From CAVQSS01 sp963746605 (GTDB lineage: Bacteria; Desulfobacterota; RBG-13-43-22), in assembly GCA_963746605.1 (NCBI GenBank), contig CAVVCH010000001.1, forward strand, positions 12,119 to 76,118: 64,000 nucleotides of DNA, read 5' to 3'. Positions 30,101-40,417 of this stretch are shown one piece after another (positions within the stretch are counted from its first letter, which is position 1; the number at the start of each line of letters is the position of its first letter). Under the pieces are notes generated by a model. That model ran no database searches. It saw only the letters and a list, made by a program, of their open reading frames with translations, and had not been told where the DNA came from. A program made the position numbers and the translations under genes.

Positions 30101-30685
30101 CCCGACCCGTAAGAGGTTTTGCTGGGTCAACTCCAGCTTGCGCAGGGTTTCCTGTTTGCGGTGTTTATATTTGGAGATGCCGGCGGCTTCTTCGATCCAA
30201 TGCCGGCGGTCCTCCGGTTTGGAATCGATAATGGCCCCGACCCGGCCCTGTTCGATGACGGCGTAAGCCCGACTGCCCACTCCGGTACCCATAAACAGGT
30301 GGGTAATGTCCTTCAGACGGCAGGCTTGATTGTTGATGGCATACTCGCTTTCTCCGTCCCGGAACAGCCGCCGGGTAATGACCACTTCGCTGAAGCCGGC
30401 CATTTCCGGGGGAAAGGAGCCATTGTCATTATCCAGAACCAGGGAGACTTCGGCCATGCCGACCGAAGACTTGCCGTTGGAACCGGCGAAGATGACATCC
30501 TCCATGCCTTTCCCTCGAAGCTGCTTGGGGCTTTGTTCCCCCATGACCCATTTAATGGCGTCCACAATATTGCTTTTGCCGCAACCATTTGGGCCAACCA
30601 CCCCGCTGATCCCCTTGGGAAAAGGGATGATCGTCTTTTCGGGAAAAGACTTAAAACCGTTCAATTCAAGTCGTTTGATTTTCAT
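27105..30685 (-). CDS. smc: Chromosome segregation ATPase SMC (two frame breaks)
   Basis: About 1,190 residues, standard length. Head half 1: GPNGCGKSNIVDAIKWVMGE (Walker A). Long coiled coil (30150-29300), hinge region (29250-28640, with SGKMESGILFQKNLIRRL), second coiled coil (28550-27600), then the signature LLSGGEKALTALALVF and Walker B FCLLDEIDAFLDEANVERF. Frame changes in the six-base C run near 29279 and near 28600 break it into three pieces. Each is repaired by one indel, giving continuous coiled coil. As this gene is usually essential or nearly so, assembly error is much likelier than decay. scpA and scpB are not in the window. Confidence 0.93.
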
Positions 30686-31069
30686 GGGGCCTATTGTAAC
30701 GGGAGCAATCCGGACTTGTAAAGAAAAAAATACTATAGGGGGTATTCGGATAGTAGGTAGCTACTATATGTGGTGGCCAGTCTGCGGGTTATTCGGGGGC
30801 GGTAAAAAATGATGGATTCGCAAAAAGTCCGTCAGAGAGAGTTTGTCATTCTGAGCGAATACTAATAATATAGTTTTTTAATCTAGTTAAGCGAACATTC
30901 CCAGAGTTTACCCTGAACGAAAAGCAAGACCCTGCGCGGAGTTTATCCTGAGCTGGAAGACGAGATCCTTCACTTCGTTCAGGATGACAAAGCAAGCGAA
31001 GGACTCAGGATGAGGGCAGGCGAAGGGTTCATGGTGACAGAAGGTGAAGGGGTCAGGATGGGCCCTGTT
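30686..31069. other. Repeat-filled intergenic region between glyS and smc
   Basis: No gene in 384 bases. It holds a GATGGATTCGCAAAAAGTCC hairpin repeat (30811-30834) and GTCATTCTGAGCG / GATCCTTC.CTTCGTTCAGGATGAC repeat units (30836-31062). The smc promoter must lie in the AT-rich part just before 30686. Confidence 0.7.
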
Positions 31070-33144
31070 TTATATCAATGAAAACAAGGCGAACTTGTTA
31101 AAAAGAGAGGTCAATTCCAATAGCAGGGCCAGTCGATTGTTTTTTATTTTTTCGTCCGGCGACATGACCAAAACCTGCTCAAAAAAACGATCGATATGCT
31201 CCCTTAAATCAGCAAGATTTTGTAAATAATCGCTATAGGATCTTTTTTCTAGAAGTTGGTTCAATTTTTCTTTGTTTTCATTTATTTTTTCAAATAATTT
31301 AGTCTCTGCTTCTTCCTGAAACAGAACATCCCTGACGGCTTCTATTGTGGAGGAATCAATACCTTTAAGTATGTTTAACGCCCTCTTACACCCTATAGTT
31401 AATGAAGAAAATTCACTATTATTTTGAAACTGATTTAGCGCCCGGGTACGAAGACGAACCTCGTTGAGGTCATTCCAGCCGGCGGCCAGGACGGCCTCGA
31501 CGACTTCTTTTTTTCTTCCTTCGGAAGTTAACAAATATTCCAGGCGAAGGCCAAAAAACTCCATAAGGTTCCCTTTGACCCTACCGGGTTCCAAGACCGA
31601 AAGCCCACGGTAGGGGAAGATAGCCCGGTCCAACGCCTCTTCCAGATTAAGATAATACTCCCTGGCCCACGTGATCAGGATGACCCCCTGGGCCTGACGG
31701 CGCAGGGCGTAGGGATCGGCCGATCCGGTGGGAATCTGGTTCAAGCTGAAGAAGCCGGCCAGGGTATCGAGCCGGTCGGCCAAACCGACTAAAGCCCCCG
31801 TATCGGAATTGGGAGGAAGGTCTTGGGCGGATAGTGGGAGATAATGTTCAAAAATGCCTTGAGCGACTTCGGGGTCTTCTCCTGAAAGCCGGGCATACTC
31901 TCGGCCCATGACCCCCTGCAGACTGGGAAATTCACCGACCATGTGACTAGTCAGGTCGGCCTTGGCCAGACGGGCGCATCGTTTGACCCGGGCTTCCTTT
32001 TCCGGGACCAGGAGACGAGCCAGATACGAGGCCAGTTCGGTTACCCGTTCCATCTTCTCGTAGGAAGTGCCCAATTGGGAATGAAAAACGACTCCCCGAA
32101 GTCGTTCGACTTTCCCTTCCAAGGGTTCCTTGGTGTCCTCCTGATAAAAAAAACGGGCATCGGAAAGGCGGGCGCGAAGGACCTTTTCATGCCCGCGGAT
32201 AACCCGTTGCTCGTCGCTAACCTGGGTATTGTTGACGGCAATGAACCGATTGATCAGCGTGTTCCCTTCGTCGACCAGCGGAAAATAACGCTGGTGCTCT
32301 TTCATCGAGGTCACCAGAACCTCGGCCGGGAGCTTAAGAAAATCCGGATCGAATTGACCGGTTACGGGCACCGGCCACTCCACCAGGTTCGTCACTTCTT
32401 CCAGGAGTTGTTGATCGATCAAGACCTGCCCCCCGGCCTGGCGGGCCTGAAATTCCAGTTCCCGGGTTAAAATGGACCTTCGTTCCTGAGGGTCGACGAC
32501 CACTTTCCCGGAGAGTAGACGCTCCGGATAATCACCGGCCTGTTCCAGGGAAATGGGGGCGGGAGCCATAAAGCGGTGCCCATAGGTTTGGCGGCCGCTG
32601 GCGATTCCCTCCAGGCGTGAAGGGGATAACCTCGGCGCCGTAAAGAGCCACGATCCAATGGATGGGCCGGGCGAAGCGTAAGCTCGACGTACCCCAGCGC
32701 ATATTTTTGGGGAAAGACAGGTCCAGGATGAGTTGGGGGAGCAATTCGGGCAGAACAGTGGAGGCGCTTTGACCGGTGATTTTTTTCTTCAACCCCAAGT
32801 AGACCCCCTTGGGGGTTTCCAGGAGGCTGAGATCCTCCACGCTTACCCCTTTGGCTCGGGCGAAGCCCAGGGCCACCTTGGTCGGACTGCCGTCGTCTCC
32901 GAAGGCCGCCGAACGGGGCGGGCCGATAATGATTTCCTCCCGGTCGGTCTGAAGCGGTTCCAGCCCGCAAACCAAGCAGGGCCAGCCTCCGGGGGGTGCC
33001 GACGGTCTTTATTTCCCGGTAGGGCAAGCGGGCCTGCTGGAGACGCTCCTCCGCCAGCCGCCGCAAAGATTCCAAGGCCCCGAGAACGAAACGGGCGGGA
33101 ATTTCTTCGGTCCCAATTTCCAAAAGCAGATCTTGACCCATCAT
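31070..33144 (-). CDS. glyS: Glycyl-tRNA synthetase beta subunit (two frame breaks)
   Basis: About 690 residues. N-terminus DLLLEIGTEEIPARFVLGAL is the family signature. Middle: ETPKGVYLGLKKKI, FPKNMRWG..RFARPIHWIVALYG. The third part includes VTSMKEHQRYFPLVD, GADLTSHMVGEFPSLQG-like ADLTSHMVGEFPSLQGVMG and PTGSADPYALRRQAQG. Frame changes near 32970 and 32600 need one indel each. Known role: with GlyQ forms the alpha2beta2 GlyRS; beta binds tRNA. It lies 142 bases downstream of glyQ on the same strand. Confidence 0.93.
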
Positions 33145-33286
33145 TTCCTCTTCTTCCTGTCTTTTAATTCAATCCCCTTATGCCAAGGGGGCACTCGCGA
33201 AGGACAAAATAATTGACCTGGTGGGGTCTTTCGTCGGGCCGGGTTCATATTACACTATTAATGTGTCTAGTTTTAACCATTTTCGT

Positions 33287-34156
33287 CTAAGCCAGCAAGG
33301 GAAACCCCAGGGCTTCCCTTAACGCCAGATAGGCCTGCGCTACCAGGCGAGCCATGTCCCGGACCCGGGCGATATAGCTGGTCCTTTCGGTGACACTGAT
33401 GGCTCCCCGGGCATCCAGGATATTAAAGGTGTGGGAACATTTCAAACAAAAATCATAGGCCGGCAAGGGCAATTTCAAACCCACCAGGCGGTGGCATTCC
33501 TGTTCGTACGATCGAAAACTCTCCCGGAGTTGTTCCACGTCGGCCTGGTCAAAATTATAGGTGGAAAATTCAAATTCCGAACGATGATGGATTTCCCGGT
33601 AGGTTACCTCCCGGTTCCATTTTAGGTCATAGACATTGTCCACATCCTGGAGGTACATGGCGATCCGTTCCAGGCCGTAGGTCAATTCCACTGAAATGGG
33701 AGCCAGGTCGATCCCCCCGCACTGCTGAAAATACGTAAATTGTGTGATCTCCATGCCGTCCAGCCAGACCTCCCACCCTAACCCCCAGGCTCCCAGGGTG
33801 GGTGATTCCCAATCATCTTCCACAAAACGCAGGTCGTGGTCTAAGGCTCGAATGCCGAAACTCTCCAGGCTTTTCAGGTAAAGGTCCTGCACTTCCAGCG
33901 GTGAAGGTTTGAGCAGTACCTGATACTGGTAGTAATGCTGCAAGCGGTTGGGGTTTTCCCCATATCGTCCATCCGTGGGCCGACGGGAGGGCTCCACATA
34001 GGCCGCCTTCCAGGGTTCGGGTCCCAGCGACCTCAAAAAAGTGGCCGGGTGAAAAGTGCCGGCCCCGACTTCGACATCATAGGGTTGCAGGAGCAGGCAA
34101 CCCTGGTCCGCCCAATACCGGTTTAACGATTGAATAAGATCCTGAAAGGTCAGCAC
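33287..34156 (-). CDS. glyQ: Glycyl-tRNA synthetase alpha subunit
   Basis: An intact 289-residue protein. LTFQDLIQSLNRYWADQGCL, VEVGAGTFHPATFLRSLGPEPW, AYVEPSRRPTDGRYGENPNR and FTYFQQCGGIDL are all hallmark motifs of the catalytic alpha subunit. Start is GTG 34156, preceded by AAGGAGGT at good spacing. Co-directional with recO upstream and glyS downstream. Confidence 0.97.
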   Translation of the reverse strand: MLTFQDLIQSLNRYWADQGCLLLQPYDVEVGAGTFHPATFLRSLGPEPWKAAYVEPSRRPTDGRYGENPNRLQHYYQYQVLLKPSPLEVQDLYLKSLESFGIRALDHDLRFVEDDWESPTLGAWGLGWEVWLDGMEITQFTYFQQCGGIDLAPISVELTYGLERIAMYLQDVDNVYDLKWNREVTYREIHHRSEFEFSTYNFDQADVEQLRESFRSYEQECHRLVGLKLPLPAYDFCLKCSHTFNILDARGAISVTERTSYIARVRDMARLVAQAYLALREALGFPLLA

Positions 34157-34174
34157 GCTACCTCCTTAACCATT

Positions 34175-34937
34175 CTAACGGTAGGGTTCCTGGATCTCCC
34201 GGAGGACCCGGGCAGATCCCAGTTCCCGGCCCAGAACTTGTAAACGAAATTTTTCCAACAGCGTTTCAATCTCCGCCCGGGTGCCGGACGTGAAACGCAG
34301 GCGCACGGCCTGGCGCAGTTCCATCCGATTCGCCTGCCTCAAACTTTGGAGGGCTCCCGGCGACAGCGCTATTCCGCTTTGCCCGTTCGCGCATTCCCGG
34401 CACCGGATCATTCCCGGACCCGGTAAAAATACGGCCTGGTGCAAATCCGGCCCCCTTTTCCCGCAGGCCTGGCAGGCCTCAAAAGACAGTCCGTACCCGG
34501 CCAGTTGGAGTAGCTTCAACTGAAAGAGCGGGCCAATTTCCGGATCCCCCTTTTCCCGGTCCAGAATCTCCAGCGTCTGGCGCAAGAGCGCATAGGTCTC
34601 AGCGGTTGGGGTCTTTCACCGGGACCAGCCTCTGGATCAGTTCACAGGCGAAGGCCGCCAACCCCCATTTTCGGAAATCCCCGCGAATGCCGTTAAAGGG
34701 TTCGATCAATTCTCCGGAGTCGATTCGAATCCAGACATTGGAGGGCTTTTCAAAAAGTTCCAATCGGGACCGGCTGAGCGGTTCCAGACAATGGATAAAA
34801 CGTTTTTTACTTTTCTTGGCCCCTTTGGCGATCCCTTTCAACCGTCCCAGCGAGGGACATAGAAAGTCCACCACCAGATCCGACTCGCCGGCCGGTTTAT
34901 TCTGGAGGACGATGGCCTCACTGGACAGGGCGGGCAT
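34175..34937 (-). CDS. recO: DNA repair protein RecO (one frame break)
   Basis: About 253 residues. N-terminal OB fold (SSEAIVLQNKPAGESDLVVDFL, then GRLKGIAKGAKKSKKRF), helical middle, and a zinc finger CQACGKRG...CRECANG. The frame changes at about 34600, between KDPNR and TYALLRQTLEILD; one indel repairs it. Known role: loads RecA with RecR in the RecFOR pathway. Between asnS and glyQ on the same strand. Confidence 0.88.
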
Positions 34938-34975
34938 GGCTTGATTTTTACATCCCTATTTGAGAATTTTATTTC

Positions 34976-35002
34976 AGCCAAAAATTTCAAAAATTTTTGG
35001 CT
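34976..35002. repeat. Perfect hairpin at the asnS stop codon
   Basis: AGCCAAAAATTT-CAA-AAATTTTTGGCT, a 12-base stem with a 3-base loop, overlapping the TAG stop of asnS (35001-35003). A similar AACCAAAAATA...ATTTTTGGTT hairpin follows livH at 62226-62252. No clear T tract, so processing or partial termination is more likely than a full terminator. Confidence 0.65.
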
Positions 35003-36293
35003 AGGGGTAGATCCGATAAAGGGTTCGAGGGAAGGGAATGGTTTCCCGGACATGCTTCAATCCGCAGAGCCAAGCCACCATCCGTTCCAGACCCAGGCCG
35101 AACCCCCCGTGTGGAACCGAGCCGAAGCGGCGAAGATCCAGATACCAGTCCAGGTCCGTTTCCGAAAGGCCGTGTTCGGCCATTCGCCGGGTCAGAAGTG
35201 AGAGGTCCTCCTCCCGCTGCGAGCCGCCCACCACCTCTCCGTATCCTTCCGGGGCCAGGAGATCCATGTTTAAGACCAGTCGATCATCCTGGGGATCTCG
35301 TTTCATATAAAAAGCTTTACAGGCCGCCGGGTAGCGGTGAATAAAAAGAGGACGATCATAACAACTGGAAAGCGTCGTTTCGTCATCCGCCCCCAGATCC
35401 TCCCCGAAGGCCAAGGTCGTTCCCTTTTCCTGCAGCGTCTTCAGGGCTTCCTGATAGCTCAGTCGGGGAAAGGGTCGGGCCATCCTTTCCAGGAGCCCCA
35501 CGTCGCGTTCCAACTGCTGCAGTTCCTCACGGCGGGTCGAAAGCAGTCGCGCTACCAGGAAACAGACCATTTCTTCCACCAGTCCCATCAATTCTTCCAA
35601 CTGAACGAAAGCGATTTCCGGTTCCACCATCCAGAATTCGGTCAGATGGCGGCGGGTTTTGGATTTTTCCGCTCGAAAAGCCGGCCCGAAACAATAGACC
35701 TTTCCGAAAGCCATAGCTCCGGCTTCCATATACAGTTGGCCGCTTTGGGACAAATAGGCCGGCCCCAGATCAAAATACGGCGTTTCAAAAAGGGTGCTGG
35801 TCCCTTCGCAAGCCGCACCGGTCAAGATCGGGGCGGTCAGTTCAATGAATCCCCGGTCGTTCAAGAAGTCCCGAATGGAGCGGGAGATTTCATGCCGGAT
35901 CTTTAGAATGGCCTGTTGCCGGGAAGAGCGTAGCCAGAGATGGCGGTGCTCCATCAGGAAGGCGGTTCCATGGTCCTTGGGAGTGATGGGATAATCCTCG
36001 GCCCGCTGAAAAATAAACAGGTCCTCGATTTCCATTTCCACCCCTCCCGGGGCCCGGTGATCGGGTTTGAGCGTACCGGTGAGTCTCAGCGAGGATTCGA
36101 TGGTTACCTGATCAAAGCGGCGAACAATCTCAGGGGCCGCCCGTTCGGTAACCAAGACCCCCTGCAATAGCCCGGTGCCGTCCCGCAACACCAGAAAACG
36201 AATCCGCCCGCTGGATCGTTTATGGGTCACCCAGCCCTGAACACTTACGGTTTGATTCAGGTACTGCGGTCCCTGAGCGATGGAAATGATCAT
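35001..36293 (-). CDS. asnS: Asparaginyl-tRNA synthetase
   Basis: A 430-residue class II synthetase. N-terminal anticodon-binding OB fold (VSVQGWVTHKRSSGRIRFLVLRDGTG), motif 2 region FGPAFRAEKSKTRRHLTEFWMVEPE, which separates AsnRS from AspRS, and motif 3 GGFGLGLERMVAWL. Met 36293 is chosen because the longer frame to 36356 overlaps the upstream foldase gene and the family starts here. Known role: charges tRNA-Asn in the cytoplasm. The stop lies in a hairpin. Confidence 0.94.
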   Translation of the reverse strand: MIISIAQGPQYLNQTVSVQGWVTHKRSSGRIRFLVLRDGTGLLQGVLVTERAAPEIVRRFDQVTIESSLRLTGTLKPDHRAPGGVEMEIEDLFIFQRAEDYPITPKDHGTAFLMEHRHLWLRSSRQQAILKIRHEISRSIRDFLNDRGFIELTAPILTGAACEGTSTLFETPYFDLGPAYLSQSGQLYMEAGAMAFGKVYCFGPAFRAEKSKTRRHLTEFWMVEPEIAFVQLEELMGLVEEMVCFLVARLLSTRREELQQLERDVGLLERMARPFPRLSYQEALKTLQEKGTTLAFGEDLGADDETTLSSCYDRPLFIHRYPAACKAFYMKRDPQDDRLVLNMDLLAPEGYGEVVGGSQREEDLSLLTRRMAEHGLSETDLDWYLDLRRFGSVPHGGFGLGLERMVAWLCGLKHVRETIPFPRTLYRIYP

Positions 36294-36307
36294 GGCCGAA
36301 AGGGATC

Positions 36308-37246
36308 TCAGAGCAGGATTTGGATGGACGAACGTTCCCGCAATTTGAGCAGCCACTGACCCGCCCGGGCCTCGACTTCCTCCTGGTAAAGCTTTTCCTG
36401 GATTTGGTCCCGGGCTTCTTCGAGGCTGACGGCTTTGCTGGTCTCCCGCTTCACCAACTGAACCAGCCTCCAGCCCTCGGGAAGATCCAGCGGCGGGGTG
36501 GTCTCGCCGGGTTTAAGGGCCGCCAGGGCCTGCGCCAAAGAGGGATCGATTTCCGCTAGAGGGAAAAGACCCAGATCGCCCCCCTGGGAGGCGGAAGGAT
36601 CCTTGGAAAATTTCTTGGCCAGGGAGGCGAAGGATTCCCCTTGCCGGAGGAGGGCGGCGATTTCCTCGATTCTGATCTTGGCCGCCTCCGGGCTGGGATA
36701 ATCGGAGTTCAGGATAACGATCTGGGCCAACTGGAGCCGCTCGCCTGCTTCAAATTTGGATCTATTTTTCTGGTAGTAGTCGTTGATCTGGGCTGCGGGA
36801 AAAATGATTTTACTGCCGATTTCACGACTGATCAGTCTGAAACGCAAAATCTGATCTTTCAGTCGCGCGCGCAGGTCGTCCTCCTTCATTCCCTCCTTGG
36901 CCAGGGCGGCGGCGAATGCCTGGGGGTCACTTAATCCCTGATCGTTTCGAATCCGGTCGATAGCCTTGTCGACATCTTCCTTGCTAACCTGCAGATTGAG
37001 CTTGCGGATCTGATCGGCCATTAATTTTTCGTCGATCATTTGAAACAGGACTTGTTTTTGAAACTCCGGGCCCTGGGGGGGCGTTCCCGGTGGAAGGATC
37101 TGTCCCATCTTTTTTTCCAGTTCCACCCAGGTAATGATTTCATTGTTGACCACCGCCACGATGCGATTGGCCACCTCGGCCTGAACGGCAACGAGGGATC
37201 CCCACCCAATAAGCAACACCGCGGCCAAAGATCGGATGGGGAGCAT
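36308..37246 (-). CDS. Periplasmic peptidyl-prolyl isomerase, SurA-like
   Basis: 312 residues from Met 37246, which begins a signal peptide (SLAAVLLIGWGSLVAVQA). A SurA_N-type helical domain follows (NRIVAVVNNEIITWVELEKKM, QLMIDEKLMADQ-like), then one parvulin domain (LQLAQIVILNSDYPSPEAAK, FSKDPSASQGGDLGLFPLAEI). E. coli SurA has two parvulin domains; here only one. Known role: chaperone for outer-membrane proteins. The N-terminal extension in the longer frame to 37342 is arginine-rich and unlikely. 14 bases separate it from asnS. Confidence 0.88.
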   Translation of the reverse strand: MLPIRSLAAVLLIGWGSLVAVQAEVANRIVAVVNNEIITWVELEKKMGQILPPGTPPQGPEFQKQVLFQMIDEKLMADQIRKLNLQVSKEDVDKAIDRIRNDQGLSDPQAFAAALAKEGMKEDDLRARLKDQILRFRLISREIGSKIIFPAAQINDYYQKNRSKFEAGERLQLAQIVILNSDYPSPEAAKIRIEEIAALLRQGESFASLAKKFSKDPSASQGGDLGLFPLAEIDPSLAQALAALKPGETTPPLDLPEGWRLVQLVKRETSKAVSLEEARDQIQEKLYQEEVEARAGQWLLKLRERSSIQILL

Positions 37247-37325
37247 ATTCCTTTTCCGGCGAATGGTCAAAAAGGAAGGGCTAACAGATCCGGGCCTTTC
37301 CCGGGTGGCCTGCCTGCGCCGGCAA

Positions 37326-37961
37326 CTAATCCGCAATCTCATAACCCGCCTTTTTTAATTCCTGAATGGCCTCTTCCCGCTGCCCGGATTTGATCCGGAT
37401 ATAAACGCGCAACAGGTCCGTGGTTCTCCGCGGCAAAGAGAACATGCTGATGATGTTGATCCCTAATTTTTCCACCAGGGTGACGATTTTCCCAAAGGTC
37501 CCCGGTTGCAGATCCACGTTTTCCAGGGAGATGATCTCGTTTTTGGCATCGGTCCCGAAAAGCTGGATCATGGCCCGGGCGATCTGGGTCTCGGTGACGA
37601 TGCCCACCAGCCGTCCCTGGTCGTCTACCACCGGAAATCCCCCGATCCCCTTTTCCACGCCCCGAACGATGGCGTCGATCACGGTATCTTCCGGGGAAAC
37701 GGTGATCACGTTCTTTTTCATCAGATCCTTGATCTTGATTTTCATGATCAGATAATTCAACTCGTGAATACTCAGCGAGGTAGCGGAGGAAGGGGCCGCC
37801 TCGATGAGGTTGCGAAAAGTTACCATCCCCACCAGTTTCCCTTTTTCCACCACCGGCAGTCGCCGAATTTTATTTTCTTTCATGATCTTCTGGGCTTCTA
37901 CGGCCAGGGTTTCCGGGGAAACCGTAATAGGGTCTTTGGTCATCCAGTGTTTTACTTTCAT
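37326..37961 (-). CDS. CBS-pair and ACT domain protein (AcuB-like)
   Basis: A 211-residue protein with two CBS motifs (MTKDPITVSPETLAVEAQKIM..KIRRLPVVEKGKLVGMVTFRNL and MKKNVITVSPEDTVIDAIVRG..GIGGFPVVDDQGRLVGIVTETQI) followed by a C-terminal ACT-like domain (GTFGKIVTLVEKLGINIISMFS). GGAGGG precedes ATG 37961. Known: such proteins bind adenosyl ligands and amino acids as regulators; the acuB name comes from acetoin genes not present here. Cytoplasmic. The role is unassigned. Confidence 0.88.
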   Translation of the reverse strand: MKVKHWMTKDPITVSPETLAVEAQKIMKENKIRRLPVVEKGKLVGMVTFRNLIEAAPSSATSLSIHELNYLIMKIKIKDLMKKNVITVSPEDTVIDAIVRGVEKGIGGFPVVDDQGRLVGIVTETQIARAMIQLFGTDAKNEIISLENVDLQPGTFGKIVTLVEKLGINIISMFSLPRRTTDLLRVYIRIKSGQREEAIQELKKAGYEIAD

Positions 37962-38309
37962 CTATTCCCTCCTTGGTGTCGAATCTTCGGGCCTTTTAGA
38001 TTCTTACATCCATTGTTTGATGTTCTGAGAACTTGTCTCTAAAAATGGATGTAAGAATCTAAAAATATTTCAAATTATTTTTGGCTAGCAACTTTCCTTG
38101 AATTTTCTTTTAGTTATTAGCAAAAAAACCAAATTCGGTCAACAAAAATGACAGACTCGCAAAAAGTCCGTCAGTTTCGTAGGGGAGGGGTTAACCCCCT
38201 CCCGAGCTTGGGAATTCAAGGATTCAGATTTCGTGCGGTCGTCTTGGTGGTGTGGGAGGGGATTAACCCCTCCCCTACTCTTTGAACCCTGCTTTTGGCT
38301 ATTTTCGTT
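37962..38309. other. Intergenic region holding a MITE-like element and a hairpin repeat
   Basis: No gene. It contains a TTTTTGGCTAG half hairpin (38081-38090), the GACAGACTCGC/AGTCCGTC hairpin (38149-38173) and the 100-base element at 38179-38278. Confidence 0.7.
38179..38278 (+). repeat. MITE-like element, copy A
   Basis: 100 bases bounded by inverted termini of about 26 bases (GTAGGGGAGGGGTTAACC... and ...GGTTAACC/GATTAACCCCTCCCCTAC), each itself near-palindromic. The interior has CTTGGGAATTCAAGGATTCA, shared with copies at 46250-46359 (inverted) and 49181-49290. It lies 31 bases after a minus-strand stop codon. Confidence 0.85.
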
Positions 38310-38957
38310 TCAAACGGCGTAGAATTTGACGGCCGGCAACTCGAGACAGGTCAGACGGTTTCCGTAGACCGCTCCCGTGTCAATCCCGATCCGCTGGTTG
38401 TGGATAAACGGCTGCGGAAAAGGGGTATGTCCGAAAACAATCTTCTTCCCAAAGTCGTAATCGGAATAAAAGAATTCCTCTCGAATCCAGATTAAATCGA
38501 AAAGATCCTGGTTCTCCAAAGCGATACCGCTGCGTAACCCGGCATGGACAAAGACATAATCCTCCCATTCAAAATAGGGGCGCAGGGATCGATAAAAGTC
38601 CTGGTGGGCGTCGGGCAGCCAGGATTTATGCGTTCCCGAAAAACCAGGGGACTGAGATCCCACGTAACTGCGCAGGGTTTTTTCTCCGCCGTTATAGAGA
38701 AAGGCATCCGGATTCAGGCCGTCGATGTATTCCAAGAGCATCTGTTCATGGTTGCCCAACAAAAAAACCGATTCCGGGAGTCTGATTTTCAGATCGACGA
38801 GGTAATCCACCACCTCCCGGGAGTGATCTCCGCGGTCGATATAATCACCGATAAAAACCAGCAGGTCCTGATGGGGATTGATTTTTATCATGTTCATCAG
38901 GGGAACTAATTTATCCAGACAACCGTGGATATCCCCGATAGCAAAAACGCGTTCCAT
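38310..38957 (-). CDS. Calcineurin-like metallophosphatase (PPP / ApaH type)
   Basis: A 215-residue protein with the metal-binding motif set: GDIHGCLDKL, GDYIDRGDHSREV, LLGNHEQM, VHAGL and GHTPF. This is the bacterial serine/threonine phosphatase or Ap4A-hydrolase family. At this length it fits PrpA/PrpE-like protein phosphatases as well as ApaH relatives. Substrate not readable. Weak ribosome binding site (AAGG). Divergent from the inositol-phosphate synthase. Confidence 0.9.
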   Translation of the reverse strand: MERVFAIGDIHGCLDKLVPLMNMIKINPHQDLLVFIGDYIDRGDHSREVVDYLVDLKIRLPESVFLLGNHEQMLLEYIDGLNPDAFLYNGGEKTLRSYVGSQSPGFSGTHKSWLPDAHQDFYRSLRPYFEWEDYVFVHAGLRSGIALENQDLFDLIWIREEFFYSDYDFGKKIVFGHTPFPQPFIHNQRIGIDTGAVYGNRLTCLELPAVKFYAV

Positions 38958-39306
38958 AGTTTTCTATTAACCTTGCCAAGTCCTTTACGCCGCCCTTCCC
39001 CGCTGACACATCGCAAGTCGACCATTTAGGCGACCCAAGTAAGCAGACGAATAAAAGGCGCCACACCCAAACCGCGCTGTCCGGAGGGGCTCCTTCGCCG
39101 AAACGGGAGGTATAGGCCGGCTTCGATCGAATTAATCTAACACAATTTGCCGAACCGGAAAAGAGGAAAGGCCTTTTCCCTTTTTTATTAATGAGTTAAT
39201 GGAAAAAAGGCCGGCCTTTTTGGTTGATTTTTATTTCGAAGGGATTATAATCGGGTCCGTTCAGGTATCAGCGCTCCCTTTGAATGTGAGGATTGGAGGA
39301 TGTTGA
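38958..39306. other. GC-rich intergenic region of unknown function between divergent genes
   Basis: No gene in 349 bases. The 39000-39130 part is GC-rich with several short complementary stretches (GTCGACC/GGCGAC, CCGGAGGGGCTCCTTCGCCG) that suggest structured RNA, but I cannot match it to a riboswitch or small RNA class. An A/T-rich palindrome AAAAAAGGCCGGCCTTTTT is at about 39203-39221. AGGATTGGAGG precedes ATG 39307. Confidence 0.5.
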
Positions 39307-40417
39307 ATGGGTAAGGGCAAGATCAGGACGGCCATCTGCGGTTTGGGAAACTGTGCCAGCGCGCTGATTCAAGGCATCGAATATTATCGCCAGAATCCCA
39401 CGGTTCATCTGGGGTTGATGCACAAAAACCTGGGGGGGTACGATCCGGAGGACATCGAGGTGGTTGCCGCTTTTGACATCGATCGCCGAAAAGTGGGCCG
39501 CCCTCTCCAGGAAGCCGTATTCGCCCCGCCGAACTGCGTCATTTCCATCTGGAAAGACCTTCCCGATTACGGGGTCACGGTCCAAATGGGCCCTCCTTTG
39601 GATGGAGTGGCCCCGCATATGCTGGAATATCCGCCGGAGCGGACCTTTCTGCCGGCCGACGAACAACCGGTGGAGGTCGAACGGGTCCTGAAGGAAACCC
39701 GGACAGACATCCTCGTTAATTATCTGCCGGTGGGTTCCCGCGAGGCCACCCGCTACTATGCCCGTTGCTGCTTGGCGGCCGGGGTTAGTTTAGTCAATTG
39801 CATTCCTGAATTTATTGCCTCCAGCCCGGAATGGGCCAATCAATTCGAGCAAAAAGGGATCCCTCTGGTGGGAGATGATATCAAATCCCAGGTGGGGGCA
39901 ACCATCATCCACCGGGTCCTGGCCCATCTCTTTGAAGAAAGGGGCGCCCGGATACTGCGGACCTACCAACTGAACACCGGCGGGAATACGGATTTCCTGA
40001 ATATGTTGGAACGATCCCGTTTGAAAAATAAAAAAATATCCAAAACCGAGGCGGTGCAATCCCAACTGAACATCCCGCTGGCCGATGACAATATCCACAT
40101 CGGTCCTTCCGATTATGTTCCCTGGCAGGGAGACAATAAAGTCTGCTTCCTGCGACTGGAAGCCGTCAATTTCTGCGGAGTGCCCTTTGAATTGGAGGCC
40201 CGCTTGTCGGTTCAGGATTCCCCCAACAGCGCCGGCGTGGTCATTGACGCGGTGCGCTATTGCCGGCTCGCCCGGGACCGGGGAGAAGCCGGTGTGTTGC
40301 TGCCGGCCGCCGCCTATTTCATGAAACATCCCCCCCTTCAGATGGAGGAGGCGAAGGCGCAGACGCCAATTAGAAGATTACTTGACCAGGGACTTCACCG
40401 TTGCTCCGGGAAAGTAA
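39307..40417 (+). CDS. ino1: Inositol-3-phosphate synthase (one frame break near 3' end)
   Basis: About 369 residues. NAD-binding start (IRTAICGLGNCASALIQGIEYY), then the conserved NYLPVGSREATRYYARCCLAAGVSLVNC, PLVGDDIKSQVGATIIHR, QLNTGGNTDFLNM and GPSDYVPWQGDNKVC, all MIPS signatures. It converts glucose 6-phosphate to inositol 3-phosphate. In the frame as written it would run to 40500 with an atypical tail. One indel near 40350 gives RRQLEDYLTRDFTVAPGK and TAA at 40415-40417, the expected end. The next gene starts within this 3' end, a tight pair. Confidence 0.92.
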
